Assembly (NCBI GenBank): GCA_007922225.1
Contig: ML680053.1
Coordinates: 22,380,379 to 22,444,378 of the forward strand
DNA: 64,000 nt
DNA from: Emydura subglobosa
Taxonomy: Eukaryota > Chordata > Testudines > Chelidae
Direction of reading: 5' to 3'
Numbering within the stretch: the stretch's first letter is position 1; every line of letters begins with the position of its first letter. The notes under the pieces were generated by a model, which saw only the letters and a program-made list of their open reading frames with translations, did no database searches and had not been told where the DNA came from. This document shows positions 1-12,185 of this stretch, piece by piece. The position numbers and the translations under genes are program-made.

Positions 1-3000
1 GAGTACTTATGATGTTCAGAATATTGCTGTGGCCTCTTGTTGAAGGACTTCTGCTTTGGGTTATGGAACAAACCACTCCTATCTCTCGTGCACCCTCTAG
101 GCCTGGGAAAGACTGTTCCAAGAGGTATGGTGACAGTAAAAGAGACACAACAGTTTGGGATGCTGGGAAGATAAGCCATAGCTGTATGCATCCATACCTT
201 AGGCCCTTGTGTGGGCTCTCCAGACATCAGGACTAGGCAAGCAGAAGTAAGTAGGATTATGTGCTCACTTACTTCCCTTGCAGACCATTTTTAAATTGCC
301 ATCCTGAGCCTTCAGTTTTTCATCTGCTCTTCTCAAAGCAGTCTGTGAAGGTCTATGTAGTGCAGTGAATTTTTTTTACTAACAATGTTTTTCACTCAAA
401 GGAGGCAAAAAATAATTGGTTTGTTCTTTAAAATATATAGCATTTAGAGCATTTAAATATCAATTTGTTTAGGATTTACCCCTGCTTTGAGGCAGTTATT
501 ATTACAATTTAATTCCTGATGCCATGCACCTGCATTTCTTTAACTGCACACCATAGCCCTGGAACTGGCCTGTCCCCACAGGCCTCTGACTTATCCCATG
601 GATAGTTTCAATAGGCTTTGGCCCATGAAGTAACTTCATTTGTTTCAGTGGAATTACACAATGGATGAATTTGGATTTCTAGAAAGCACAGAGTTCAAAG
701 GAAAACTGGCAGTAGTCCTAGCAATGCCTACTCCATTCCTCCTACTCCATGAGCTTGTAAAAACCAAAGTTGGAAAGGGTCCTTCAGGGTCTGATATCAC
801 CTGGCACAGGTTACAGTTCTCCTCAACTGGCTACTGTCTCTCCTGGCTGCATTTTCAGCAGCCAGAACTCGCTGGCTTCTGCCTATCTGGCTTCTGTAGA
901 TAGCTGACTATTAAAAACTGGCTGACCAGATTAGGGTGGAAGAAGAGAGAGAATGTGTGTTGCCAAAACTCGGTTCTTATAGGGCCTGAACAAAGCATGT
1001 TCTCCTACCTCCTGGACCCTGTTCCTAGCTTGCCTGCAATAAGCAATGAAGGGCAAAGAGTAAGAAACAAGCCTCTGAATAAAAGCCACACTAAACTTAA
1101 ATTTCTTTAAAATGTCAAAATAAAGGGTAATATCCTAATTTTGCTTCCAAGGCTGCAGTCATAAGTTTTCCAAGTACAATGTAAAAATTCTTTAGCTAAT
1201 CTACAAATCTCACTTCTGCCTTAATGCAGCAAGAAACTAGATCAATCCTTTTCTTCTGGTAAGAATATCTTCTGGAGTATATTAAAGATTCAGGGCAGAT
1301 GACATTTTCACTTTATTTAAAATGAGCATGCTGCTCAAGGCAGCATAAGACTATGCTCCAGGGGACTTGAAAAGGTGAAGTAAAAGGTGTTGAAGAGGTT
1401 TCTTTGATATAAGCAGAGTTATGAAATTAAGCCTGATGCGAATAGAAGAGTAAAATTCAGTACTTCATAGCTTTTCTTCCCCACCAACTTCCAGTTCACC
1501 TGTTATTCCATATCTGTAGTGTATAAGAAAATAAGATCTATTTTCCTTTGACTCTTTCATAATTCACATGTGTGTGACATCTACAATCCAAAATCAAGGG
1601 AAAAAGATTAGGAAAACATTAAATGAAATTTTAGAGGGCCTTGGCTAATCTTGATTCAGGCCACATGATCTTAATGCTTTGCACAGCATCTTTCACTTTT
1701 ATCTCTGTGCAGTACTTCATACTGCCATCGGCAAAAGCAGAATATGCTGAATTGGAGCAAGAATGAACACAGATCTTGCTGGAAATCCTGCTCCATTTTC
1801 CCTGATCATTCATGGTGAAACTGCTAACATCACTATAGAACAAAGGCCCTCATCTTTCATCTTCTTCACTACTGCTACAGGCCAGAGAGCTAACTTGTCA
1901 GTGTATAGAATAAACACTTCCTGTATCTACCTCATCCATCCTCCCCAATAAGGCTGCAGGAGGCTGATCCACAGAAATAAGTCTGATATACACCTTTATC
2001 ACATTGACTTCTCAAATTAGCCAACAATGGCACTGTATTGGAACAGTTACCAGAACACTGGATTGCACATGTAGAATGTTTTTGGTTTTAAAATAATTAA
2101 TTGTGTGTATATACACACACACACATGCAGCATGAAAGACCTTAATTTTACATTCATAGCTATACTTTGAAGTATTTTCATCTGTGATTTAATAAAGATT
2201 TTTTTTAAGACAGGAATTAGTGACAAAGAACAGCTGGTAATACATGCATGCCATCAGTAAAGCAGAGGAATAATACATAGAATAATTAGCCCAAGGAGAT
2301 GTCGTGCCACATGATAAAGCAAGTGGAGTCATGTTACATGACATCATTGGCCTGAGGTGAAGAAGTGACAGACTGTTACATTTCAAAGCTACGGACTAGG
2401 CATGATTTAGTGTCAAATCACTACTCTAAACAAGACACGTGATGCATTTAAAGTACTGTAAAACCTCAGCAGGAGGATAATTCATTCAGATATCACCAGC
2501 CTGACAAGACAGATGAACTATGACTTTTTGTCACAAGAAAGGGAAATGACGGATTGGATCAATAACCTATGTACAATGAGCAATGCATTTTTACATCATT
2601 AGCAAAAGCAGAATGAATGTTCTATTTTTATAAGCCTACAAATAGTGAGGGAATCTGTGACTGTCAAATACATCATACTTGCTCTCAGCCAAATCATCCT
2701 ATCTGATTTGAAAGCTTTCTGCAAAGCAACCTAAGCTAGTTTTAAAAAGAATATATAAGACTACCTAATGAGCTTTAGAATGCTGCAATGTGCACATTTC
2801 CTATATATTCTATATGTTGGCCTATGTTCCTGTCATTCCTTTGTATTAACACTGTAAGGATATAAAACTGATATGATTAGATTGATTATTAGCTTGAAAA
2901 ATGCTGGGAGCAAGCAGCATACACAAGCAATTGAGGTTTCAGGCTTTTCTATTATAAATAGGTTTGTTTTATTTAGTCTGAAGCCTCGTGTGACAGGCTT

Positions 3001-4035
3001 ATGTTAAGGCTTGTTTCTGAGTTAGCCAAACCAGGCCTAAGGACTTAACCCCAGGTCATAAAGTGTTTTGTCTCATTCTGTGTGATAAACAAGCGACCCC
3101 AGAAGACCAGGTATGCTACAAGGTTGCAAAAGTTATTTTTAATAGGAGGACAATTTGGGGGCTTTTGCAATATTTTTTGACATAGTAACTAGTCAGTTAG
3201 ACTGCACTGAGGTAAATATTGCATTAAGCAATTGATTAACTCAAGTTGTTATGTCAGTGACTGGAAGAATGATTATGGTGATCTGATGTTCTATATATGG
3301 ATAATGGACTGGAGTAGAGTTTATTATGGTCATGGAAAGGGTCAAATATGTCCATGTATTGATATGGTTATGTAGAAGATGGGTATAAAAGATCTGACTT
3401 TGTTCCCTAAAATTTGGGTACATTGGGTCTCTTAAACGGTGTTGACTGGTTCATAACCTGCTCTTTGATGTATTCCACAGGCTGACGTTTCTATCTTTGA
3501 TTTCCTTGACACTTTAGAGATGTGAGTATGTTCATTATTCAAAGAGTTATAACTGTGTTTATATCTTTAGGTTTGTGTGGTTATACTAATAAAGTACTTA
3601 TTTGATTTGTAAGTAAAGTTTATATTGGTATCTGTGGAGTGTTCCATCAATTTCCCAATCAACAAGAAATTTCTGTGTAGCTGCCTATAAGGGAAGGAAC
3701 CAGTGGTGATGAATCCTTTACACAAATAGTGAGTGTTCAGGATATACATATGACACTTGCACACTCACATAAACACACACACACGAGTATTTCTGACATT
3801 GACTTGCCTACAAAGGCAGCAGTTCATGTAAAGGAATTAATAAGATGTACTTCTGGGGCTATTGTGCTACATTGACACGTTTTAGTTAGATATTCTTCAA
3901 ATATTTCAGATTTGTAGAATTAGTGGTTACTATTAGAAGACTGCTATACTAACAAGGTAATTTGGATAGACAAAAACCATACATTAATTTATTGGTACAG
4001 TAGCACATAGAAGCCCATCTGAGATTGGAGCTCCC
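1..4035. other. Noncoding stretch, no gene recognised
   Basis: I see no gene or clear interspersed repeat here beyond the short alternating tract at 2102-2127. The short open frames present (60-87 codons) overlap on opposite strands and show no recognisable domain. An intergenic or deep-intronic setting is likely. Heavily decayed repeats could be present below what can be recognised by eye. Confidence 0.6.
2102..2127. repeat. Alternating purine-pyrimidine TG/TA/CA tract
   Basis: A 26-nt strictly alternating purine-pyrimidine run. Its first 18 bases (2102-2119) form a perfect palindrome: TG repeats, TATA, then the matching CA repeats. Such tracts can form Z-DNA or cruciforms and are often length-polymorphic; only the base pattern is observed here. 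Confidence 0.85.
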
Positions 4036-4124
4036 CTTTGAGAGGCAATGCAAAATACATGAAAGACAGTTACCAACCCAAAAAGATGAAATTTGGGTGG
4101 GAATATGGATGTAACGTGACATAT

Positions 4125-4225
4125 TCAAGGTCACACAGCAGGTCAGATGCAGAGCCAAGAAGAGAATCCACAATGTGTGAGCCTCTGTGTAGTCCCCTCT
4201 TTACTAGACCACACTGCCTCTCAAT
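4125..4225 (-). repeat. MIR-type CORE-SINE relic (antisense)
   Basis: The motif GGTCACACAGCAGGTCAG, followed by GCAGAGCC and ending in ACTAGACCACACTGCCTCTC, is the reverse complement of the tRNA-derived head and body of MIR (mammalian-wide interspersed repeat) elements. The copy is diverged and truncated. Family assignment is from memory of the consensus. Confidence 0.7.
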
Positions 4226-4616
4226 GGCTTCTCCTTTGTTACTCAATTTTTCATTGCTTTGAGCCACCATTTGAGTACAGTGCATTTTGTTTGGGACTGA
4301 TTTACAACAATACCACTTCAAGTTTTGTTTTAAAACCAGTAAAGGTAGGCAACATTGTTTTCCAACTACTGAACTGTTGATAGTTCTCTGTGATAATTGT
4401 ATGACTTCCAGTTTAAAATAAAAACTTAACATGAATTCCCCTGTTACATACATGCAAATAACACACACTGTGATCAATGGGCCAAATTTGGTGCTGAACC
4501 ACACTCAATCATATTAATTTATAATTGAAGAGTTCAGAATTGAGTTATATGAGCCTGCCAAATTTCAAGTTAATACAACCATTGTAGCAGGGGCTCTGGG
4601 ATTGTTGGAGAACATT

Positions 4617-4634
4617 CTTTTTTTTTTTTTTTTT
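4617..4634. repeat. Poly-T homopolymer
   Basis: A T run of about 17-18 bases just upstream of a locally duplicated AT-rich segment. It could be the reverse complement of a poly-A tail, but no recognisable retroposon adjoins it. Confidence 0.8.
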
Positions 4635-4653
4635 AACAATGACAAAAGTATTA

Positions 4654-4807
4654 TTTTCACTTTACTATCAAATGGCTGAACTGAACTTTTCTTTACTATC
4701 AAACTGATAGTAAACTCAACAGTAAACTGAATACTAAAACTGTAAACTGAATACTATCAAACTGATAGTTAACTGAACTTTTCACTTTACTATAAAATGT
4801 CTGAACT
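4654..4807. repeat. Degenerate tandem/palindromic repeat with ACTATCAAACTGATAGT units
   Basis: Two near-identical segments, each beginning TTTCACTTTACTAT and ending in CTGAACTG, lie about 125 bp apart. Between them the block with ACTATCAAACTGATAG recurs, as does GTAAACTGAATACTA. The core ACTATCAAACTGATAGT is itself nearly palindromic. The pattern looks like local duplication by replication slippage or template switching and is unrelated to any family I recognise. Confidence 0.7.
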
Positions 4808-5124
4808 GTGTATTGTTCATACGATAAAAAAAAATCTGCTTGATTGAGAAGAAATGTGCAAAGTTTTAGGTAAAGGTAAAATGAAAGTTATTAACATCTG
4901 AAAATTACACTTTAGAATAAAAATGCTTGAGCTACCTTAATAATAGGCCTAACTCTGTGCTCTATTAACACACCTTGGTTGCATTCATTGTGTACAAATT
5001 GTGTCTATATTGATTTGGTCCATCTTGCCAATAAAATGATCACTTCTGTTTCAAATAGAAATGATTACATGTAAAATAAACATATGTTTAAGAAGCTTAA
5101 TTGTATTATGATAAGTATTATAGT

Positions 5125-5235
5125 AGCATCCCATTGGGCTATGCACTGTACAATATTTTAGTGTAATAGTCCCTGCTATAATGAGCTTACAGTCTAAATA
5201 GAAACCACAGACAAAAGGAATGGGGAACGGGACAT
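5125..5235 (-). repeat. MIR-like relic (antisense tail region)
   Basis: The wording GGGCTATGCACTGTACAA, then AGTCCCTGC and GAGCTTACAGTCTAAATAGA, matches the antisense 3' half of a MIR-like SINE that is common in reptile DNA. Similar copies occur at about 30.9, 46.2 and 50.8 kb. Only part of the element is retained. Confidence 0.6.
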
Positions 5236-5459
5236 AACATATAAGGAAAGAGGACAGTGGGTTTGTTGGTAAATGTCATGCTAGTGCCACGATTTTGTTA
5301 TTGTTTGTTTTTTTGTTTTTGTTTTTTTGGGGTGTGGGGTTTTGTTGGGAGGGGATTGGCTAAACAGGGACATACCGCAAAGAGAGGGGTGAAGAACATG
5401 TTGAGTGGCAGGCAGAGTGAAAAGGAAGTGAGAAAGAAGGAGGGTGAGCATTGAAGGGA

Positions 5460-7090
5460 GCATTGAAGAGGGGAGGGAATGTCTAGAGAAACAATTGGAA
5501 AGAGCCATTGGGCACTGATACATAATCACTGTCCCCAGATTCCTAACTGGGTCTCATTCTCTGTCCCCACCCCATGGTATAGCAGCACCTGCTTCACTTG
5601 CCTTTCTCTGCAAACAACAGCTGAGTTTCTTGCACATCATCCCAGCACATCATCTGTATTTTATTAAAATATTTATTTTAAAAGGTATTGGCTTGATTAT
5701 GTCTCTGAGGAGGGGGGAAGAACATGAGTACATGCCCACCAAATGAAGCTGGAGGAGTTACGCACCACATTTTCAAGTGTTCAGTAGCCTAAGTGGGACC
5801 AGATTTTCAGCAGGAATCAGCACTCTATGGGCTCAATGCTTTGGAAAAACATGTCTCTCTGTCTTTGAAATATATGCCTCCTGGAAGCCAGCTGGAAGTG
5901 TCCTTTGCTCCCTTTCCAACAGCCCATGGTGGGGGCATATCCTTTCTGGGCATAGCTCCTCTGACTCTCAGTGGCTATTGTAATGCCCCCTCCTCCCCCC
6001 GTACTTCCAAGTGTCTATAGCGATATTATGGCTATGTGCTGTTTGAGGGTGCTAGAAGCAGAAGGGCTCCCCATGTCCTCTTGTCCCTCTTGCACAGCTA
6101 CACAGGATGAGGCACAATCTAAGCAGCTACCCTTTGTGTACTGTGTTAACTCACATTTAGAATTGTTCAGCGTATTTACAAATTGGAGGGTTGTTTTGGA
6201 AAACCATGCCCCACAAATCCAGATGCAAGCTAGTGAGCCTTTCATGCTCATTGCGCTGAGAGATAGTGCAGCGAGTCTGTCTTCATTTCAAGGACTTCAG
6301 CTCCCCATGCAGCACTGACTGGCGATAGTTACAGAATGGCTTTTTGAAATGGAAACACCACAAACAGGACCGCAATTCAGTCCCAGCTCAGATGACCACT
6401 AAAGCATTAGGAAATAGACGAGGCTATCAGAATAGGTCCAGGCTCAGAGCACTCTGAAGAATCCATTTTAAAAAGGATGCCTAGCCCCTGCAGCGCCACC
6501 ACAACCCACTTCCCAGACAAAGTGCATCCATACAAGTTAATGGGACTTCTGCCACAGGGAGCAGAACCTCAAAGTGCTAGAAGTTAGAAGTTGAGCCTTT
6601 CCCAGATCAAATGGGATCACTAGGCTGCAAGCAGCTCTGTAAGTTCTTGGAAGCAGTAAATAAAGAGCGTCTGGACTCAGAAACCAGTGCATCTAAAACA
6701 TATGGAATACTATATTTTAAAGAAGCGCAGTTCCCCTTCAGATCGCTAGTAGCTTTTGACATGTGTTTTGAGAGTTCTCCCTGAGTTCTTTGCAAACAGC
6801 TTTGTCATACCTATTAGAAATGCTGTAATAATGCCTCAATCTAACTATGAATGATTCATTCATGAGTGGCTGCTTTAATGCTCTAAATGAAAAAAACCAC
6901 ACTGTTAAAGAAGTAATTAAATAAACTCAAAATACATTGAGTGAAATTCAAAACTGGGATGTTCATCTCATTGGCACCTACTGAAGTCTCCTGCAGCCCC
7001 ACATGAATGTGCAAGGACTGAATTTGGCTGTAAAGTTACATTGCCACCGAAAGAAGAAGCCACATTAATTTTTAGTTTTGAAGTTTCAAA
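5460..7090. other. Noncoding stretch, no gene recognised
   Basis: Several overlapping short frames on both strands between 5.48 and 6.32 kb have no conserved motif and read as chance ORFs. I see no intact repeat, RNA gene or regulatory element that I can name. Confidence 0.5.
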
Positions 7091-7171
7091 CCAGATCCTC
7101 AGCTGGTATAAACAGCATAGATCTGAAACTTCATTTGTAATTTTTAAGACAACACAATAAGAAATTCACTA

Positions 7172-7456
7172 TTAAGGATCAATCTCTTCATTCACGTGCT
7201 GAGCCAGTATCCATACCACAAATGAACTCCAATCTTCATTATCAAGACAGTTACGCTTCTTTCTGAGAAAATAATTCATGTTCTCAGGGCAGTACGTTTC
7301 CAAAGCAGTTTTATGAATTGTACCAAGCAAGTGATTAATATCTAAAACATTAAGCACAGACCTCCAACCGTATGTTACTTCTAAATGAGATGGACTAAAA
7401 TCTAGCATAATATCATCCAAAGCAAATACAATTTGTTTTTTATTCATCTTCAGCAT
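7172..7456 (-). other. Unassigned 94-codon open frame, possible terminal exon
   Basis: The frame runs from a methionine codon at 7454-7456 to a TAA stop near 7172. I do not recognise the product. Its composition is protein-like, with scattered Trp, Cys and charged residues and no low complexity, and no transmembrane segment or known motif is visible. Just upstream on the same strand a pyrimidine-rich stretch ends in TTTTTGAAG, which could act as a splice acceptor; an in-frame TGA lies within it, as expected if the frame were an exon. No nearby polyadenylation signal was found. It may be a chance ORF, a terminal exon or a pseudogene fragment. Confidence 0.2.
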
Positions 7457-7479
7457 GACATAACTTCAAAAATATTTAC

Positions 7480-8490
7480 AAAAGAAAATGAAAGTCACAA
7501 GATGTATTACTGTCTAGGATTCATTACTTTACACACAAGGATTAATGCATTGTAGCATAACAAATGAAAATTAAAGTTTAATTGGGGGAGGGGTGAAAGA
7601 TGGTAGGGGAGCTGCAATGGGCAGATATATGTTCTATCTGTTCGGTATTCAATGTGGAGACAGTGTAGTGAGTGGAGGATGGATCATGGTTATCTGTGTT
7701 ACTGCATTCTGTAATTGATTCCTTAAGTCTGATGGTTTTATGCCCAGATATACATTGAACTACAACAACACAATTTATTCATTGGGAAGCGAATCCTAGA
7801 GTCCATACTAAGAAAAAAGATTCCATTAACTTCAAGATATTCTGCCAAGAACTTCAGGATTTGTTGCAAAGTGCATGAGATAAGGAAAACCTTGTATACA
7901 TTTGTGGAATTGTCGCCGTTGTCAAAATAAGTTATTTTTTGTGAAAACATGTAAAAATCCATCACTTACATTTGCAAAAAATGTATAACTGGTAGCTTCT
8001 TGCAGCTCTAATTCTAGAGATAATTATGGTATAGCTTCTGAACCAATCTAGCCAGGTGGCCTATCGTTCTGTAAGATCTTGGTGCTATACTGGGCATGTG
8101 CCATATATTCAGTACAGATTAACGCATATCCATTCCTTTCACTAAGTATGCTCTGCAGGAGTCTGACTGAACTTCCTAAAATGATCACCATAGTTTTCAC
8201 TCCATTGAGCATGCTTGCTTTAACAGTGAATATAGCAGGTTATCTGAGTGAGTGTGATGTCTGTTTCTGGACAGTCTAACAGTTAATCCAACAGTAAATA
8301 TCAGTGCTTTATGATCTTAGCATGGGAAATGATATGGAGTGCAAATTAATTGTAAGTATTAGTTAAAAATAAATTTAAAAAGATCACAGCAAGTTATTGT
8401 ATGTTATTTCTTATTGTTGGCCAATGATGTTAGTAAATATCACCTCAAGCAAACGCTGTGCTATAACTGAGGCTTTAGAATCTACAGTGG
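7480..8490. other. Noncoding stretch, no gene recognised
   Basis: AT-rich sequence with only short unconvincing frames. No recognisable transposon, RNA gene or regulatory signature was seen. Confidence 0.5.
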
Positions 8491-8497
8491 ACAATTA

Positions 8498-8582
8498 GGA
8501 CCTGATCTTCAGCTGATGTAAATTGCCTGACTCCATGAATCTTTGGAGCAATGAAGATTTGCACTAGCTAAGGATCTGACCC
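8498..8582. repeat. Small foldback (palindromic) element
   Basis: The left arm (CTGATCTTCAGCTGATGTAAAT) begins a sequence whose complement reappears at the right end as GATTTGCACTAGCTAAGGATC. This gives imperfect inverted arms of about 22 bp around a short centre. Similar palindromes, possibly of the same family, occur near 7.1 kb (half copy), 22.9 kb, 28.9 kb and 59.3 kb. They resemble very short nonautonomous DNA-transposon derivatives. Confidence 0.55.
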
Positions 8583-8689
8583 ACAGTTAATAGCATGGTC
8601 TGAAACTGTTTGGATGAATCTTATATAGTAGAAATTATGAATGAGAGCAATATGTCTCATTTAGACCTGGCTGAAGGATCACAATTTTT

Positions 8690-8930
8690 TTTTGCAACAG
8701 CTTTTTAGGTTTCAAAGTTAATTTTTGCTCCACTGTGGAATAAAACCTTTTGAAAAGTTTTTTTGTGAAATGGAGTTGTGTTGAAGTATCCGTTTTCTGC
8801 TTAAAAAAAGTCAGGTTTTCAATTCGGATCTCCCTTTCGTCAGATATGATCAGAAAGCCCTAGACCTCAAAAATTTTCCTAGCAAAAACAGTCAAAGTTT
8901 ATTCAAAATCAAAACACTTTGTTCAGCTCT
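8690..8930. repeat. AT-rich repeat with TTTTGAAA/TTTCAAA motifs, ending in CAGCTCTAGT
   Basis: A stretch rich in TTTC and GAAA blocks terminates in TTGTTCAGCTCTAGTCC. Comparable sequence occurs at about 43.25-43.5 kb and 49.24-49.83 kb. I take these as diverged copies of one palindromic AT-rich repeat family. The exact boundaries cannot be set by eye. Confidence 0.35.
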
Positions 8931-8934
8931 AGTC

Positions 8935-10670
8935 CCTGAGTACATTCCCTAATGTTAAAAATCTGATACAATATCTTTACATCCATTGACTCCAGCATAA
9001 AGTAAAAGTAGACTTTTCTTCTTGGAGACTACTGGAGTATCCTATTTATTACACAAAGATAGCAATGAGTCTCTTGGTTGATGGAGAAATGATCACATTT
9101 CAGCATAGAAAGTTTAAATCATGTTTGAAAATGCACAAGATCTCACCCTATTCTGCCATTCATAGCATGGAAATAACATGTCTGCATTCCTTATTGATAG
9201 ATGATTTCACTATTTTCCAGTCATGCTTTGCTCATACAAAAGAATAATTTATTTGATTTAAAAAAGCAATTCTATATTATTAGTGTGTACTAAAAATATT
9301 TTAGATACATCAAACGCAATGCAAAATGGAACATGTTTTTAAATCTGCCCTATTTTTATCTCAAGTGACAAAGATTATCTCAGAATTTCTTTGTGTGTAG
9401 TGAACATAATTGAATATATCTGATCTCTACCTAAAGAACACCATTTTCTTTAATAATTTCTGCTACTGTAGATGGGTAGCACATTTCTAGGACAAACCTA
9501 TTTAAGGTATTAATCACTTGTATGTATCCCTGCAGACTTTATATAGCTCTCTCAAACATTCTACAAGATAATGTAGTTTGTGTGTTGTAACATGGCATCT
9601 TGTCTCCCCCTGGAACAGAGGATTTGCTACGGGCTAGTGACCTGCAACTTAATTCAAAGAAGAAAGGGAATCACACTCCCTGAATCCTAATACAGTCCAA
9701 AAATGCATTTTCACTCTTATTAGACTGTAGTGACCATCTGAGCTTTCTGTCTGGAACACTGAGGATATTTTTGTCCTTGACCTTTCTTTCCAATGTCACA
9801 TCCCTGATGCCTTCAACACTTAATATCAACAACATTTTTTTAAAAAAAACCAGCTTGTACCATTTTCTGTGCACCACTGCTGTTGAGGCCCCAAGTCATG
9901 CCTTGGCATTTTCCACTATTGACTATTGCAATGCCTTCCATTTTTTATTTACTTGTTACTAATCTTGGTTGACTACAACTGCAGCAAAGTTCTCCTGGGA
10001 GATAGCTAGCTGATGTTAATCAGAACATTACTCATGGGTTATAGTTTATGCTCACTACTCTTGACTTCAGTTAAACATTGCATTGATTTTTGGGGATTTG
10101 AATGATACTCATACAGCATACATCTAGCTTCATCTCATGTCACGTTGCCTCTGCACACCTTTATGATCTCTCAAATGCTTTGTGTTTCTGGATGTGTCCT
10201 AAACTAGTGGCTAGAAATCTACTGATGCCATAATGCCATCTACAGGTTAAAAACACTACTAATTTCCCTTGGCTGACCTTATTTCACAAGTCCCCACAAA
10301 ACCATCTGCCCAAGCCAAACATTCTTAGCAAAAACTAACAGAAAAACCACACCATACCTGACAAGAAGGAGAGGTTCTCTTATGAGGTATCTAGTAATCC
10401 CTGCCAGGAATAAAACAAAAACTTTTCTCATTGTGTTTTAGTACTGTCAGTTCAGGACCTAGCCACAAGTTCCAAATTGGGAGAAAATAAAAATAGGTGG
10501 AAAAACTTAACTAACATCCCAGAGGGATAGAGATAAATGATTGGGAGGTTGTGTTGTTGGGAGGTTGTGACTTAGTGTTGGGCTTAGTGTTGGGCTCTTC
10601 AATTTTCTCCCTTTGGGACACTGTCATCAATGATACTGCCCAATGACCTTCTTAAAACAAGGTATTTTTA
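8935..10670. other. Noncoding stretch, no gene recognised
   Basis: No convincing gene or intact repeat. A 12-bp unit (CTTAGTGTTGGG) is repeated directly at about 10571-10594. The opposite-strand short frames near 9.7-9.9 kb overlap each other and look spurious. Confidence 0.5.
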
Positions 10671-10677
10671 TTTAGTA

Positions 10678-11670
10678 GTTGGAATGAACAGCACCAAAAA
10701 GATAGAGTTGTTTAATGCCTATTTTGCATCACTCTTCACTACAAAGACTAATTGTGATCGTACACTTAGCATAATTAATATTAACAACAAGGAGGAAAGA
10801 ACACAAGCAGAATAGGGAAAGAACAGGTTGAAGAGGATAGCAGGGTGATAAGTAATATCCAACGTAGATTTGTCTAGAACAAATCACACCAATCCAATCT
10901 AATGTCCTTCTTCAACAGGGTTACCGACCTCGTGGATAGGAGGGAAGCAGTAGATTTGATATACCTCAATTTTAGAAAGGTTTTTTGACATAATCCCTCA
11001 TAATATTCTCGTAAGAAAACTAGGAAAATATGGTCTAGATGAAATCACGTGCAGGGTTCTGTTCTGGGTCCAATGCTAATCAATATTTTTGTTAATTATT
11101 TGGATGATAGAGTGGAAAGTATGCTTATATATTTGTTAATGATACTGATCTGAAAGGGGTTGCAAGGACTTTGGAGGACAGACTTAGAATTCAAAACAAC
11201 CTTGACAAATTAGAGAATTGGTCAGAAGTCAACAAGATGAAATTAAATAAAGACAAGTGAAAAATACTTCACTTAAGAAGGAAAAATTAAATCCACAACT
11301 ACAAAATGGGGAATTGATTAGGCAGTAATACTGCTGAAAAAAGATCTGGAAGTTATAGTGCTTCATAAAGTGAACATGAGCCAACAATGCGATGCAGTTG
11401 TGAAATAGACTAATATCATTATGGAGTGCATTAACAGGATGTTGTAAGTAAGACACAGGAGGTAATTGTTGTGCTCTACTCAGCACTGGTGATGCCTCTT
11501 CTGAGTATTGTGTCCAATTTTTGGTATCACAGTTTAGGAAAGATGTGGACAAATTGGAGAGAGTCCAGAGGACAGCAACAAAAATAATGAGAGGTTTAAA
11601 AAAATCTGACCTATGAGGAAAGGTTAAAAAAAATGTTTAATCTTGAGAAAACAATTCTTAGGGAGGACTG
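10678..11670 (+). mobile_element. Old CR1 LINE, 5' part of reverse-transcriptase region (interrupted)
   Basis: Decayed frames match CR1 ORF2. LFNAYFASLFTTK near 10.71 kb corresponds to the conserved [11 protein letters not shown] segment of the intact copy at 53.6 kb. About 10.86-11.03 kb encodes a frame-broken version of the region with QSNLMSFFNRVTDLVD and a motif-A-like YLNFRKVF. 11.06-11.15 kb retains a motif-B/C remnant. Internal deletions and frameshifts are frequent. The element stops at about 11670 because another CR1 is inserted, and resumes at about 12186. Confidence 0.8.
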
Positions 11671-12184
11671 AATGCTATGTCCAATTTTGGTGCCCATAGT
11701 TCAAGAAGGATATTGATAAATTGGTAAGAGTTCAGAAAAGAGCCACAAGAATGATTAAAAGATTAGAAAACATGCCATACAGTGATAAACTCAAGGTGCT
11801 CAATCTATTAATCTTAACAAATAGAATGTTAAGGAGTGACTTTACTACAGTTTATAAGTACCCATATGGGGAAGAAATATTTAATAATGGGCTCCTCAAT
11901 CTAGCAGAGAAAGTTGTAACACGGTCCAATGGTTAAATATGAATCAAGACAAATTAAGAGTGAAAAAAAGGCATACATTTTTAAACAGAGAGAGTAATTA
12001 ACCATTAGAACAATTTACCAAGGATTGTGGTAGATTCCCATCCCTGGTAATTTTTAAATCAAGATCAGATATTTTTCTAAAATATATGCTGTGGAAATAT
12101 TCTGGGGGAAGCTCTATGCCCTGTGTTATACAGGAGGTCAGATTAGACAATCACAATGGTCCCTTCTGGCCTTGGGATCTATGT
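11671..12184 (+). mobile_element. CR1-family 3' end nested inside another CR1
   Basis: The segment opens with a second copy of the conserved stretch encoding the VRVQKRATRMIKRLEN block, equivalent to the [13 protein letters not shown] block of the intact CR1. It ends with the 3' signature ACAATGGTCCCTTCTGGCCT and an ATCTATG tail. It belongs to a different CR1 subfamily from its host. Joining the sequence before 11671 to that after about 12185 restores a continuous CR1 order, so this piece arrived later. Confidence 0.75.
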
Positions 12185-12185
12185 A

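Noticed and set aside
1631..1951. Opposite-strand overlapping frames (70 aa minus, 62 aa plus) that look mildly protein-like
   Set aside because: Both strands are open over the same bases, the minus frame is cut by an in-frame TGA just upstream, and no domain is recognisable. Chance is the simpler explanation, though a pseudogene cannot be excluded.
4070..4504. 144-codon minus-strand ORF
   Set aside because: It overlaps an antisense MIR relic and has no conserved motif; the frame is most likely fortuitous.
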